A stretch of 9,044 bases of DNA, taken from the NCBI GenBank assembly GCA_030642865.1, contig DAOWMW010000042.1, forward strand, positions 1 to 9,044, written 5' to 3'. Source of the stretch: Desulfobacteraceae bacterium (GTDB lineage Bacteria; Desulfobacterota; Desulfobacteria; Desulfobacterales; BuS5). Below the pieces are notes generated by a model, which was not told where the DNA came from, ran no database searches, and saw only the letters and a program-made list of their open reading frames with translations. Shown in pieces: positions 1 to 7,478 of this stretch (the stretch's first letter is position 1; the number at the start of each line of letters is the position of its first letter). The position numbers and the translations under genes were made by a program.

Positions 1-127
1 CTTTTAATTTGCCAGGAAACGTCTGATAATCGACATCCTCTCTGTATATATTCTGTCTCTCGTCGTTACCTCGACAGGTAACGTGATAAAAGGCTCCTGG
101 ATATTGTATGCGTAATTGCCTGACCAT
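1..127 (-). CDS. IS200-like / REP-associated (RAYT) transposase, N-terminal part, runs off the window
   Basis: Reading the minus strand from the ATG at 127-125 gives 42 open codons to the window edge. The protein begins MVRQLRIQYPGAFYHVTCRG and continues with N-D-E-R-Q and then D-V-D-Y-Q-T-F. This matches the usual start of Y1_Tnp (IS200-like) RAYT proteins: a basic LRI-(E/Q)-(Y)-PGA block, YHV-T-x-RGN, then a D-x-x-D-Y-x-x-F block. The family uses a single catalytic tyrosine with an HUH motif to cut and join single-stranded DNA, and its members are linked to dispersed REP palindromes. The HUH and tyrosine motifs would lie outside the window, so activity cannot be judged. No convincing Shine-Dalgarno lies upstream of the ATG, so the gene may be poorly expressed or a remnant. 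It is divergent from the flavin oxidoreductase gene. The ORF is short, but the motif match is specific. Confidence 0.75.
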   Translation of the reverse strand, partial: MVRQLRIQYPGAFYHVTCRGNDERQNIYREDVDYQTFPGKLK

Positions 128-192
128 GATAAATTTTATTTGGCGGAGGAAAAGGCATTTATCAAGAATAAGGATTTGACCCTTCTCTCCCC

Positions 193-220
193 TTGATCTT
201 TCCCAAGGATATTATATTAT
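193..220 (+). promoter_or_regulatory. Candidate sigma70-type promoter for the flavin oxidoreductase gene
   Basis: TTGATC at 193-198 (4 of 6 matches to the -35 consensus) is followed after 16 bases by TATTAT at 215-220 (5 of 6 matches to the -10 consensus). This would leave a leader of about 125 bases before the ATG at 354. The -10 sits in an AT-rich block whose 15-base core (210-224) recurs exactly at 3520-3534, upstream of the nitronate monooxygenase-like gene. AT-rich DNA gives such matches by chance, so the call is weak. Confidence 0.3.
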
Positions 221-353
221 AACAAATTGTACTCTGATAAATTTATGAGGATATTTTACAAAAATCCTGAAGTCATATACCCACGGCAGAAAAGCGGAAT
301 TAAAATATCCTGCCCGCATAAAATAGAAAAAGGCTTAAAAAGGAACTGCAAAT

Positions 354-2285
354 ATGTTTAAACGATTATTTGAACCTGTTTCAATTGGATCTATAACCTT
401 AAAAAACAGAATTATCATGCCTGCGATTTCCACTAATTTAGCTCCCCTTGGCACCATATCACAACGGATGATCGATTATCATGTAGCCAGGGCTAAAGGC
501 GGGGCAGGGTTGATTATTTTTCAAAGTGGCTTACCGATAATTTTGACTTCTGATCTTACTTCAAATCCTGATATTTCCCTTGAAGAACTAAAATCTCTGG
601 CAAAACCTGTTAAAGCGGCCGGATCTAAAATAGGGATTCAGTTTGTTCATACAGGGTCCCAGGGAATAGCAGATTTTGCCGGCAAGGAGCTTGTTGCACC
701 TTCACCCATACCATGCCGCATTTCCAGTAAAATACCGAGGGAATTAACTATCAAAGAGATTGCCCGCCTGGTTAGACAATTCACTGATTCTGCACAAAGA
801 GCAAAAGATGCAGGGTTTGATCTTGTTGAAATCCATGGAGCACACGGATACCTGATTAGTGAATTTTTATCCGGATACTCAAATAAAAGAAAAGATTCCT
901 ATGGCGGAACCCATGAAAATATGGCGAGATTTCCCTGTGAAATTATTTCACGGATAAAATTAAAACTGGGGCAGAACTTTACTGTGGGGATTCGTATCAA
1001 TGGAGATGATTTTGCAGAAGGAGGGATTACTATTGAAGACGCAAAAAGGGTAGTCCCTTATCTGGTTGAGGCTGGAGCAGATTATATAAGTGTTTCAGCA
1101 GGGGTTTACGGTGCCTTGAAAACAACCATTCCTCCAATGATGGAAAAAAGAGGAATTTATTCATCTCTGGCAGGAGAGATTAAAAAAATAGCAAAAGTCC
1201 CTGTTGTGGCCGGAGGAAGAATAAATAATCCTGAACTCGCCGAAGAAATTCTGGAAAAAGGTCTGGCTGATATTATCGCCATGGGAAGAGCTCTGATTGC
1301 TGATCCTGAGCTTCCCGGTAAAGCAAAAAAAAATGACCTGCAAAACATAAGAAAATGTATAGCCTGTAATCAGGGTTGCATAGACAGAATAAACAGAACA
1401 ATTCTGCCGGGAAAAGATGATGGAAAGGATTCTTCTGTGACATGCCTGGTAAATCCCCGGGCCGGGCGGGAAGCCGAACTCATACTTAAACATGTCAAAA
1501 GGGGAAAAAAGGTTTTAGTTGCAGGGGGAGGGCCAGCGGGGATGGAAGCCGCCAGAATTGCCGCTCAAAGAGGCCATTTTGTTACCTTGTTTGAAAAATC
1601 GGATAAACTTGGCGGACAGCTCAATCTCGCTGCAAAAATCCCTTTCAAAAAAGAGATACAAGAAGAGATAGATTATCTTTCCTATCAGCTAAAACGGGTA
1701 AAGGTCGATACTGTTTTAGGAAAAAAGGCAGATATTAAAGCCATTAACAGTTTGTCACCGGATCTTATTATTATAGCCACCGGATCGGTTCCAGTGGTGC
1801 CTGATACTGGAAACAGCACAATCAAAACGGCAACAGCCTGGGATGTTCTTGGTGATAAAGCTGATACAGGGAATAATATTCTGCTTGTCGGCGGGGGATC
1901 TGTTGGCCTGGAGACCGCCTGCTATTTGGCTTGTCATAAAAAAAAAGTAACTGTTGTGGAACAGTTTAAAAATTTTGCCATGGATATGGGACCCATAAGC
2001 AGGTTTTATCTGAGGGAAAGGCTAAATACCCAGGGTGTTACCTTGATGAAACTTACAAAGTTTATAGAGATAAGCGACCAGGGTGCAATGGTTGAAAAAA
2101 ACGGAGAAAAAAGTCTTATTTCAGGGATTAACACAATCGTATGGGCAATCGGTACCATGTCCGACAATTCCCTGGCTGATGAATTAAAAGGAAAATATGA
2201 TTTTTTTGTAATCGGGGATGCGGATAAGCCTGGAGATGCACTATCTGCCATTGACCAGGCCCACAGAATCGCTTTAACGATTTAA
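354..2285 (+). CDS. NADH:flavin oxidoreductase, [4Fe-4S] 2,4-dienoyl-CoA reductase / enoate reductase type
   Basis: This 643-residue protein has the architecture of FadH, enoate reductases and trimethylamine dehydrogenase. An FMN-binding Old Yellow Enzyme barrel spans about residues 1-330, an iron-sulfur site follows, and an FAD/NAD(P)H module spans about 385-643. Visible motifs are K-N-R-x-x-M-P near 17-23, HGAHGYL at 161-167 (His161, His164, Tyr166), AGGRI at 287, cluster cysteines C335, C338, C342 and C364, GGGPAG at 391-396, GGQL at 420 and GGGSVG at 513-518. The family passes hydride from NAD(P)H via FAD, the cluster and FMN to an activated C=C bond, in the cytoplasm. The third-to-fourth cysteine gap is about ten residues longer than in E. 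coli FadH. The region matching FadH His252 reads V-Y-G, so dienoyl-CoA reductase activity is uncertain. AGGA lies 9 bases before the ATG. It is monocistronic here and convergent with the next gene. Confidence 0.9.
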   Translation: MFKRLFEPVSIGSITLKNRIIMPAISTNLAPLGTISQRMIDYHVARAKGGAGLIIFQSGLPIILTSDLTSNPDISLEELKSLAKPVKAAGSKIGIQFVHTGSQGIADFAGKELVAPSPIPCRISSKIPRELTIKEIARLVRQFTDSAQRAKDAGFDLVEIHGAHGYLISEFLSGYSNKRKDSYGGTHENMARFPCEIISRIKLKLGQNFTVGIRINGDDFAEGGITIEDAKRVVPYLVEAGADYISVSAGVYGALKTTIPPMMEKRGIYSSLAGEIKKIAKVPVVAGGRINNPELAEEILEKGLADIIAMGRALIADPELPGKAKKNDLQNIRKCIACNQGCIDRINRTILPGKDDGKDSSVTCLVNPRAGREAELILKHVKRGKKVLVAGGGPAGMEAARIAAQRGHFVTLFEKSDKLGGQLNLAAKIPFKKEIQEEIDYLSYQLKRVKVDTVLGKKADIKAINSLSPDLIIIATGSVPVVPDTGNSTIKTATAWDVLGDKADTGNNILLVGGGSVGLETACYLACHKKKVTVVEQFKNFAMDMGPISRFYLRERLNTQGVTLMKLTKFIEISDQGAMVEKNGEKSLISGINTIVWAIGTMSDNSLADELKGKYDFFVIGDADKPGDALSAIDQAHRIALTI

Positions 2286-2288
2286 CAG

Positions 2289-2389
2289 GGCTGGTCATAA
2301 CAGCCGGCCATCAGGTGTCAAAGCGCAGTGTATGGCCGATAAACATTTTCACTGATGAACCTAAAAACAATATAAAAATTATTTTTTTT
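2289..2389. terminator. Possible terminator structures between the convergent genes
   Basis: The 139-base gap between two convergent genes holds an inverted repeat, CGGCCAT at 2305-2311 and ATGGCCG at 2332-2338, with a 20-base loop. A shorter GGCTG/CAGCC pair lies at 2289-2293 and 2301-2305. Further on, AAAAAT-T-ATTTTT at 2374-2386 runs into a tract of eight T (2382-2389), which could end transcription from the plus strand. None is a classical GC-rich hairpin directly followed by a T tract. The position favours a termination role, but the structures are weak. Confidence 0.25.
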
Positions 2390-2424
2390 GCAGATATTTA
2401 CGTTGTACTTAAATTTCACAGCTT

Positions 2425-3453
2425 CTATGAAGCAGCAGTTAGACGTTCCAGAACATGAGAGGCTTCATCAATAATATCCCGAACAACCTGGCCTGCTTTT
2501 TTTATTTCACTGATATTTGCGGCTCCCTGGCCAGCGGGACAGGACCCGTTTTCCACATTACCTTCCATTCTGCCCTTGTCAGAAGCGGGTTTTCCAACCT
2601 GCAATAATTGCGTGGGAAAGGGGAGTATCTCATCTTGTTTTTCGTCCCACAACTGTGTAAAATTGTTTTTTATGAGCCTGCACGATTTTCCGCTGTGGGC
2701 TCTGGTAACAACGGTACCTTCATCATTTATCTGAGTTATTTTTTCTTTGTAATTAAAATGAACAGAAGCTTCCTCTGTCGCAACAAACCTGGTTCCCATC
2801 CAGATTCCCTGGGCCCCGAAGGATAATGCAGCCACAAGTCCCCTTCCATCCACCAGACCCCCTGCCGCAATAACCGGAAGCTTGACATTGTCCACTATAC
2901 TTGGAACAACCACAGAAGTCCCGACTCTTCCGGTATGGCCACCACCTTCATGGCCGGAAGCGATAATTACATCGACACCCTCGGCTTCAAGGCGCTTGGC
3001 CTGCTTTGTGTTCCCCACCACCGACATTACAATGATACCCTGGTCATGGGCCTTTTTGATAAAGCCTGAAGGATTTCCGAGTCCTGAAACGACAATGGGT
3101 ACCTTTTCTTCCAGCACAACCCTGATATGATCTTCCACCTCTTTTGTGTATGTTTGAGTTTCAGAGCCATCTGACTTTGGCAACCCAAAAAGAATATCCA
3201 CTGCAAAGGGTTTATCTGTAATACTTCTTGCTCTGTTTATTTCGCTGCAAAGGGTTTCCGGAGACATATAGGCAGCGCCAATAACGCCAAGCCCCCCGGC
3301 TCTGGAGACTTCACCTGCCAGGGTACCAAATGCCACGTACCCCATCCCTGCCTGAAATATTGGAAATTCTATCCCCAAAAAATCACAAAGAGGGGTATGC
3401 AAAGCTTTGGGGAAGGTATTGGTTGATTTTTCATATTTTTGGCTTTCAATCAT
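2425..3453 (-). CDS. FMN-dependent nitronate monooxygenase / FabK-like (2-nitropropane dioxygenase family) protein
   Basis: The 342-residue product is a TIM-barrel flavoprotein of the nitronate monooxygenase/enoyl-ACP reductase II family. Visible motifs are PIFQAGMG at 31-38, the glycine-rich block SGHEGGGHTG at 166-175 containing the family's conserved His173, IAAGG at 195-199 for phosphate binding, and GAQGIWMGTRF at 213-223. Near the C terminus CPAGQGA (305-311) matches the usual PAGQGAG motif. Length is normal. Members either oxidise alkyl nitronates, using His as the catalytic base, or reduce enoyl-ACP with FMN (FabK). Sequence alone does not separate these, and many homologues in anaerobes have no known substrate. 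AAGGAT is 8 bases before the ATG. The gene converges with the ene-reductase and diverges from icmF across 724 bases, so shared regulation with the acyl-CoA operon is possible but unproven. Confidence 0.85.
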   Translation of the reverse strand: MIESQKYEKSTNTFPKALHTPLCDFLGIEFPIFQAGMGYVAFGTLAGEVSRAGGLGVIGAAYMSPETLCSEINRARSITDKPFAVDILFGLPKSDGSETQTYTKEVEDHIRVVLEEKVPIVVSGLGNPSGFIKKAHDQGIIVMSVVGNTKQAKRLEAEGVDVIIASGHEGGGHTGRVGTSVVVPSIVDNVKLPVIAAGGLVDGRGLVAALSFGAQGIWMGTRFVATEEASVHFNYKEKITQINDEGTVVTRAHSGKSCRLIKNNFTQLWDEKQDEILPFPTQLLQVGKPASDKGRMEGNVENGSCPAGQGAANISEIKKAGQVVRDIIDEASHVLERLTAAS

Positions 3454-3534
3454 TTTACGTCATCCTTATTTATATGAGCATCACAAATTATCAGCAGCAA
3501 AGGATATAACAGATTTTATTATTATATTATAACA

Positions 3535-3563
3535 TATATGTCCATATAAACTAACCTTGTCAA
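3535..3563 (-). promoter_or_regulatory. Candidate promoter for the nitronate monooxygenase-like gene
   Basis: On the minus strand a perfect TTGACA (plus 3563-3558) is followed after 17 bases by CATATA (3540-3535), a modest -10. A palindrome ACATATATGT (3532-3541) overlaps this -10, and two overlapping TATAAT sequences lie just downstream on the minus strand (3531-3521). The implied leader is about 75 bases. The -35 is strong but the -10 is ambiguous. Confidence 0.4.
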
Positions 3564-3657
3564 GTAGAAAATAATATTGTTTTACGAATAAATAAAAACA
3601 GACAGACAGATTCACGCTTTAAAAATATACAGTTGACATCTGTTTTATCCCGCAAAG

Positions 3658-3790
3658 TTCAAAAACTTTCAAGCTGTACGGTTAGGCTATTACATCAGCA
3701 GGAAATAAAACACCCAGTGGGTGAAAACACATCCTGTGATCATTTTGGCTAATAGCTAAGTGCTAACCGGACAGGTCAAAAACTTTCAGG
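3658..3790. repeat. MITE-like palindromic element with flanking direct repeats
   Basis: A 101-base core (3674-3774) folds almost end to end. Paired arms are 3674-3685 with 3763-3774 (11 of 12 pairs), 3686-3692 (GCTATTA) with 3750-3756 (TAATAGC), 3694-3697 with 3737-3740, 3699-3703 (CAGGA) with 3732-3736 (TCCTG), and CACCC 3711-3715 with GGGTG 3719-3723. That is about 32 base pairs. Directly abutting both ends are 16-base repeats in the same orientation: TTCAAAAACTTTCAAG at 3658-3673 and GTCAAAAACTTTCAGG at 3775-3790 (14 of 16 identical). Terminal inverted repeats touching a target-site-like duplication are what a miniature inverted-repeat element leaves behind. No transposase for it is present. 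A structured RNA or a large regulatory palindrome are alternatives. Confidence 0.6.
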
Positions 3791-3944
3791 ATTGTTTTGT
3801 ACATATTAAAAATTATTTTAAGCTGAATTTCCATTATATCCTTTGCTGTTTTGCTTTAACTTTTTGTCAGAGTCCTTTTTAAAAAAAGGCTGAACTCAAA
3901 TCATATTTTCCCATGGTATTACTGTAATTTGTCTTTATTTTTCT

Positions 3945-3987
3945 TTGACAAAATGTTATTTGAAAATGTTACCAATGATTTAATCAT
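3945..3987 (+). promoter_or_regulatory. Possible regulatory cluster upstream of icmF: TTGACA, tandem 9-mers and palindrome
   Basis: TTGACA at 3945-3950 is followed by two direct copies of AAAATGTTA (3950-3958 and 3963-3971, 13 bases apart) and then a perfect odd palindrome ATGATT-T-AATCAT (3975-3987). No good -10 lies 16-18 bases after the TTGACA, so this may be a regulator-binding region rather than the promoter itself. It lies about 190 bases before icmF. Which protein would bind is not evident. Confidence 0.3.
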
Positions 3988-4047
3988 AGTCTCAACCTCT
4001 TGTTTTCTTTAAATCACTTTCTTTATTATTTATAAATATTTTTTTGC

Positions 4048-4094
4048 CCCATGGTTCTGTATGCTATGAGGCACTATAATCCCATATGGTACTG
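4048..4094 (+). promoter_or_regulatory. Candidate icmF promoter: TATAAT flanked by CCAT(AT)GGT motifs
   Basis: A perfect TATAAT at 4075-4080 lies about 100 bases before the icmF start. There is no -35 consensus at the right distance. Instead CCCATGGTTCTG (4048-4059) covers the -35 zone, and CCCATATGGTACTG (4081-4094) covers the expected start site. A third copy, CCCATGGTATTACTG, lies at 3910-3924. Repeated near-palindromic motifs around a -10 without a -35 suggest an activator- or repressor-controlled promoter. This is inference from spacing only. Confidence 0.35.
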
Positions 4095-4177
4095 AAGAAA
4101 AAAATCATAATTTTCCTTTAAGCTCCATATGAAATCTTGAACATGTATTAACAAAACATTACACAGCGAGGATTTTT

Positions 4178-7100
4178 ATGAGCGAACCTGACCTATATAA
4201 GCTAAAAAATAATATTCGGGTGGTTACTGCTACATCTTTGTTTGATGGACATGATGCATCCATTAATATCATGCGGAGGATGTTGCAAAACACAGGCGTG
4301 GAAGTAATTCACCTGGGACATAACCGATCTGTCCAGGAATGTGTAGATGCTGCTATTGAAGAGGATGTACAGGGAATAGCAATATCGAGTTACCAGGGAG
4401 GCCATATTGAATTTTTAAAATATATGGTAGACTTGTTAAAAGAACGGGGAGCTCCCCATATTAAAATATTTGGAGGAGGCGGCGGAGTTATTGTTCCCGA
4501 AGAAATCAGGGAGCTGGAAGCCTATGGTGTGGCAAAAATATACTCTCCGGAAGACGGGGCAAAAATGGGGCTCCAGGGGATGATTAACCATATGGTAGAA
4601 TCCCTCGATTTTCCCACTGTTAATGGGGCAAAATTTGATTTTGCCAACCTTACCCCGAGTAATAAACCCCTGATAGCAAACCTGATAACAGCCCTTGCCC
4701 AGGCAAAAAGTACGGGTAATGGAGAGGTTGAAAATATTTTATCAAAGCTTTCAAAAACAGGTCATCCTCATAAACCAACTGTCATAGGGGTAACAGGTAC
4801 CGGAGGTGCGGGAAAATCATCTTTAATGGATGAATTGATTTTACGTGTTTTAAACGATTTTCCCGAAATAAGGGTTGCATTAATCTGTTCTGATCCAACA
4901 AGGCGTAAAACCGGGGGTGCACTTTTAGGCGACAGAATACGAATGAATGCCATAAATAGCCCCAGGGTCTACATGCGGAGTCTGGCCACACGTAAATCAA
5001 ATACGGAAATAGCAGATGTCCTGCCCGAAGCCATAGATGTTGTCAAAGCAGCCGGTTTTGACCTTATTATTGCTGAAACAGCCGGGATTGGCCAGGGAAA
5101 TATAACTATAACTAATATGGTCGATATTTCAATTTATGTTATGACCAGTGAATTCGGTGCTGCCACCCAGCTTGAAAAAATCGAGATGCTGGACCATGCA
5201 GATATAGTTGTCATTAATAAATTCGACAAGCAGGGGAGCGAAGATGCTGCACGTGATGTAAGAAAACAGGTCCAGCGGAATTCTGAAGCATGGGGCAAAA
5301 AGCCTGAGGAAATGCCTGTTTACGGCACCATAGCATCCAAATTTAATGACGATGGTGTAACAGCGCTCTATCTTGCTATTTTAGATCTCTACCAGGAAAA
5401 ATCCGGCATACAATTAGAATCGAAACTCCAGGTCCCGGAAGAAAAAATATCCACATCAAAAACAATAGTTATTCCATCCAAACGGATCCGTTATCTCTCA
5501 GAAATTGCAGATACCGTAAGAAGTTATCATCAAGATACAGCATCACAAGCAGATCTATTAAGAGACAGGTGGCACCTCCAGGAGACAGCAAAAGTTTTTT
5601 CCGGTGATACAAGCCTTCTGGAAAAACTCAAAGAAGAAATCCTTGGCGCTGAAAATAAAATAGATAATGAAACAGAAAAACTTCTTGAAAAATGGGGGGA
5701 AATCAGGGATGCCTACAGCAAAGATGAACTGGTGTACGAAGTCAGGGGGAAGGAATTTAGAATTCCCCTCTATACAGAGTCTTTGTCCCATGTCAAGATA
5801 CCTAAAATCGTTCTTCCCCAATATAAGGACCCTGGAGAAATATATACCTGGCTGCGAAAAGAGAACCTGCCAGGCTATTTTCCTTTTTCAGCAGGGGTTT
5901 TTCCTTTAAAACGGACAGATGAGGACCCCACCAGAATGTTTGCGGGGGAAGGTGACCCCTTTAAGACAAATAAAAGATTTAAACTTTTATCTGCCAATTT
6001 TGAAGCAAAACGCCTTTCAACCGCGTTCGACTCTGTGACGCTGTACGGTTTTAATCCTGACGAACGTCTCGATATTTACGGCAAAATCGGTAATTCAGGC
6101 GTAAGTATCTGTACATTAAACGATGTAAAGGTTCTCTACGATGGATTTGATCTCTGTTCTCCCAATAATTCCGTTTCCATGACCATTAACGGGCCTGCTC
6201 CTATTATTCTTGCCATGTTTTTCAATACAGCCATAGATCAGCAGGTTGAAAAGTATAAAACTGAAAATGGAAAAGAGCCCGATCATTCAGAATATAACAA
6301 AATCAAGGCAATGGTACTAAGTAATGCCAGGGGGACAGTTCAGGCAGATATCCTGAAAGAAGATCAGGGCCAAAATACCTGTATTTTTTCCATTGAGTTT
6401 GCCTTGAAAATGATGGGAGATATTCAGGAATATTTTATCAACAATAATGTTAAAAATTTTTATTCTGTTTCAATTTCAGGGTATCATATTGCAGAAGCCG
6501 GAGCTAATCCCATTTCACAGCTTGCGTTTACCATGGCAAATGGCTTTACCTATCTTGAGTATTACATGTCCCGGGGTATGCCCATTGACAGATTTGCGCC
6601 TAATATGTCCTTTTTCTTTTCCAATGGAATGGATCCTGAATATACGGTAATAGGGAGAGTGGCCAGGAGAATCTGGGCCATTGCCTTAAAAGATAAATAT
6701 GGAGCTTCTGTCCGTTCCCAAATGCTCAAGTATCATATTCAGACATCCGGCCGATCACTGCATATTCAGGATATCCAGTTTAACGATATCAGAACAACAC
6801 TCCAGGCACTTTGTGCTGTTTACGATAATTGTAACAGTCTTCACACCAATTCCTATGACGAAGCAATCACAACCCCAAGCCCTGAATCGGTGAGAAGAGC
6901 CCTTGCTATTCAGCAGATCATCAACCGTGAATGGGGCCTTACAAAAAATCAAAACATGTACCAGGGGAGCTTTATAATAGAAGAGCTGACAAGTCTTGTG
7001 GAAGAGGCTGTACTTGCTGAATTTGATATGATCACCAGGCGGGGCGGAGTGCTGGGAGCCATGGAGAGGGGTTACCAGCGGAGTAAAATACAGGACGAAT

Positions 7101-7435
7101 CAATGCATTATGAAATATTAAAACATACGGGTGAATTTCCCATAATAGGGGTTAACACATTCATAGATGATACCATAGATCATGATCAGCCCGAAGCTGA
7201 GGTTGAGCTTGCGAGGGCGACTGATGAAGAGAAAAGATCCCAGTTAAAACGTCTTGCAGATTTTCACACACTGAATAAAGATAAATCTGATGACGCCTTA
7301 ACCCGTCTTAAAAAAGTAGCCATGTCCGGGGAAAACATTTTTGCGGAACTTATGGAAAGTGTAAAGGTATGTTCCCTGGGGCAGATTACCAATGCTCTTT
7401 ATGGGGTGGGGGGGCAGTACAGGCGTAACATGTAG
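4178..7435 (+). CDS. icmF: Fused isobutyryl-CoA mutase with G-protein chaperone domain (IcmF)
   Basis: The 1085-residue protein interconverts isobutyryl-CoA and n-butyryl-CoA by an adenosylcobalamin radical rearrangement and carries its own GTPase chaperone. The B12-binding domain is about 13-140, with DGHDAS at 23-28 (His25 as lower cobalt ligand) and a G-rich loop at 99-103. The MeaB-like GTPase is about 200-410: Walker A G207-TGGAGK-S214, ETAGIGQG 300-307, NKFD 347-350. A helical linker follows, and the mutase barrel is about 560-1085. In methylmalonyl-CoA mutase two residues hold the carboxylate, Tyr89 and Arg207; here they are Phe588 (in TRMFAG) and Gln732 (in EDQGQNT), the isobutyryl-CoA signature. 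The catalytic His is His770 in SGYH. Length and domain order are typical. GAGGA lies 5 bases before the ATG. It is first gene of a likely three-gene operon, 43 bases before the thiolase. Confidence 0.95.
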   Translation: MSEPDLYKLKNNIRVVTATSLFDGHDASINIMRRMLQNTGVEVIHLGHNRSVQECVDAAIEEDVQGIAISSYQGGHIEFLKYMVDLLKERGAPHIKIFGGGGGVIVPEEIRELEAYGVAKIYSPEDGAKMGLQGMINHMVESLDFPTVNGAKFDFANLTPSNKPLIANLITALAQAKSTGNGEVENILSKLSKTGHPHKPTVIGVTGTGGAGKSSLMDELILRVLNDFPEIRVALICSDPTRRKTGGALLGDRIRMNAINSPRVYMRSLATRKSNTEIADVLPEAIDVVKAAGFDLIIAETAGIGQGNITITNMVDISIYVMTSEFGAATQLEKIEMLDHADIVVINKFDKQGSEDAARDVRKQVQRNSEAWGKKPEEMPVYGTIASKFNDDGVTALYLAILDLYQEKSGIQLESKLQVPEEKISTSKTIVIPSKRIRYLSEIADTVRSYHQDTASQADLLRDRWHLQETAKVFSGDTSLLEKLKEEILGAENKIDNETEKLLEKWGEIRDAYSKDELVYEVRGKEFRIPLYTESLSHVKIPKIVLPQYKDPGEIYTWLRKENLPGYFPFSAGVFPLKRTDEDPTRMFAGEGDPFKTNKRFKLLSANFEAKRLSTAFDSVTLYGFNPDERLDIYGKIGNSGVSICTLNDVKVLYDGFDLCSPNNSVSMTINGPAPIILAMFFNTAIDQQVEKYKTENGKEPDHSEYNKIKAMVLSNARGTVQADILKEDQGQNTCIFSIEFALKMMGDIQEYFINNNVKNFYSVSISGYHIAEAGANPISQLAFTMANGFTYLEYYMSRGMPIDRFAPNMSFFFSNGMDPEYTVIGRVARRIWAIALKDKYGASVRSQMLKYHIQTSGRSLHIQDIQFNDIRTTLQALCAVYDNCNSLHTNSYDEAITTPSPESVRRALAIQQIINREWGLTKNQNMYQGSFIIEELTSLVEEAVLAEFDMITRRGGVLGAMERGYQRSKIQDESMHYEILKHTGEFPIIGVNTFIDDTIDHDQPEAEVELARATDEEKRSQLKRLADFHTLNKDKSDDALTRLKKVAMSGENIFAELMESVKVCSLGQITNALYGVGGQYRRNM

Positions 7436-7478
7436 TAAAGCAGACAATTTGAAAAGCCATGAATAAAAAGGAAACAAT

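Larger units (their letters stand above)
3454..4177. other. Gene-free divergent intergenic region, 724 bases
   Basis: No credible coding sequence is visible on either strand between the nitronate monooxygenase-like gene and icmF. The region is strongly AT-rich. It contains the candidate minus-strand promoter (3535-3563), a short ACAG-type tandem repeat (3598-3610), the MITE-like palindrome (3658-3790), a TTGACA/direct-repeat/palindrome cluster (3945-3987) and a TATAAT flanked by CCAT(AT)GGT motifs (4048-4094). No cobalamin riboswitch was recognised, although icmF encodes a B12 enzyme. Its length is unusual beside the compact spacing of the neighbouring operon. Confidence 0.8.

Noticed and set aside
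61..84. Perfect 8-base-pair hairpin CGTTACCT-CGAC-AGGTAACG as a terminator or operator
   Set aside because: It lies inside the RAYT coding sequence, over the codons for HVTCRGN, and has no T tract on either strand. It is best explained by the codons.
1157..1493. Two overlapping minus-strand open frames of 63 and 110 codons
   Set aside because: They are antisense to the well-conserved ene-reductase, lack family features and have no ribosome binding context.
2608..3130. Plus-strand open frames of 72 and 82 codons
   Set aside because: They are antisense shadows of the nitronate monooxygenase-like gene, with low-complexity composition.
3598..3610. ACAGACAGACAGA short tandem repeat
   Set aside because: Three copies of a 4-base unit in AT-rich spacer are likely chance or slippage, with no linked feature.
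3674..3774. Integron attC site, suggested by GTTAGGC near 3681 and GCTAAC near 3762
   Set aside because: In attC sites the outer boxes face inward as RYYYAAC then GTTRRRY. Here the order is reversed and the TGCTAAC box does not fit RYYYAAC. No integrase or cassette is present.
3454..4177. Cobalamin riboswitch upstream of the B12-dependent mutase
   Set aside because: No B12-box-like sequence or matching conserved core was recognised in the spacer, and the palindrome at 3674-3774 has a different shape.
5558..6952. Several 64-87 codon frames on both strands
   Set aside because: They are out-of-frame readings within icmF, whose own reading frame is fully conserved.
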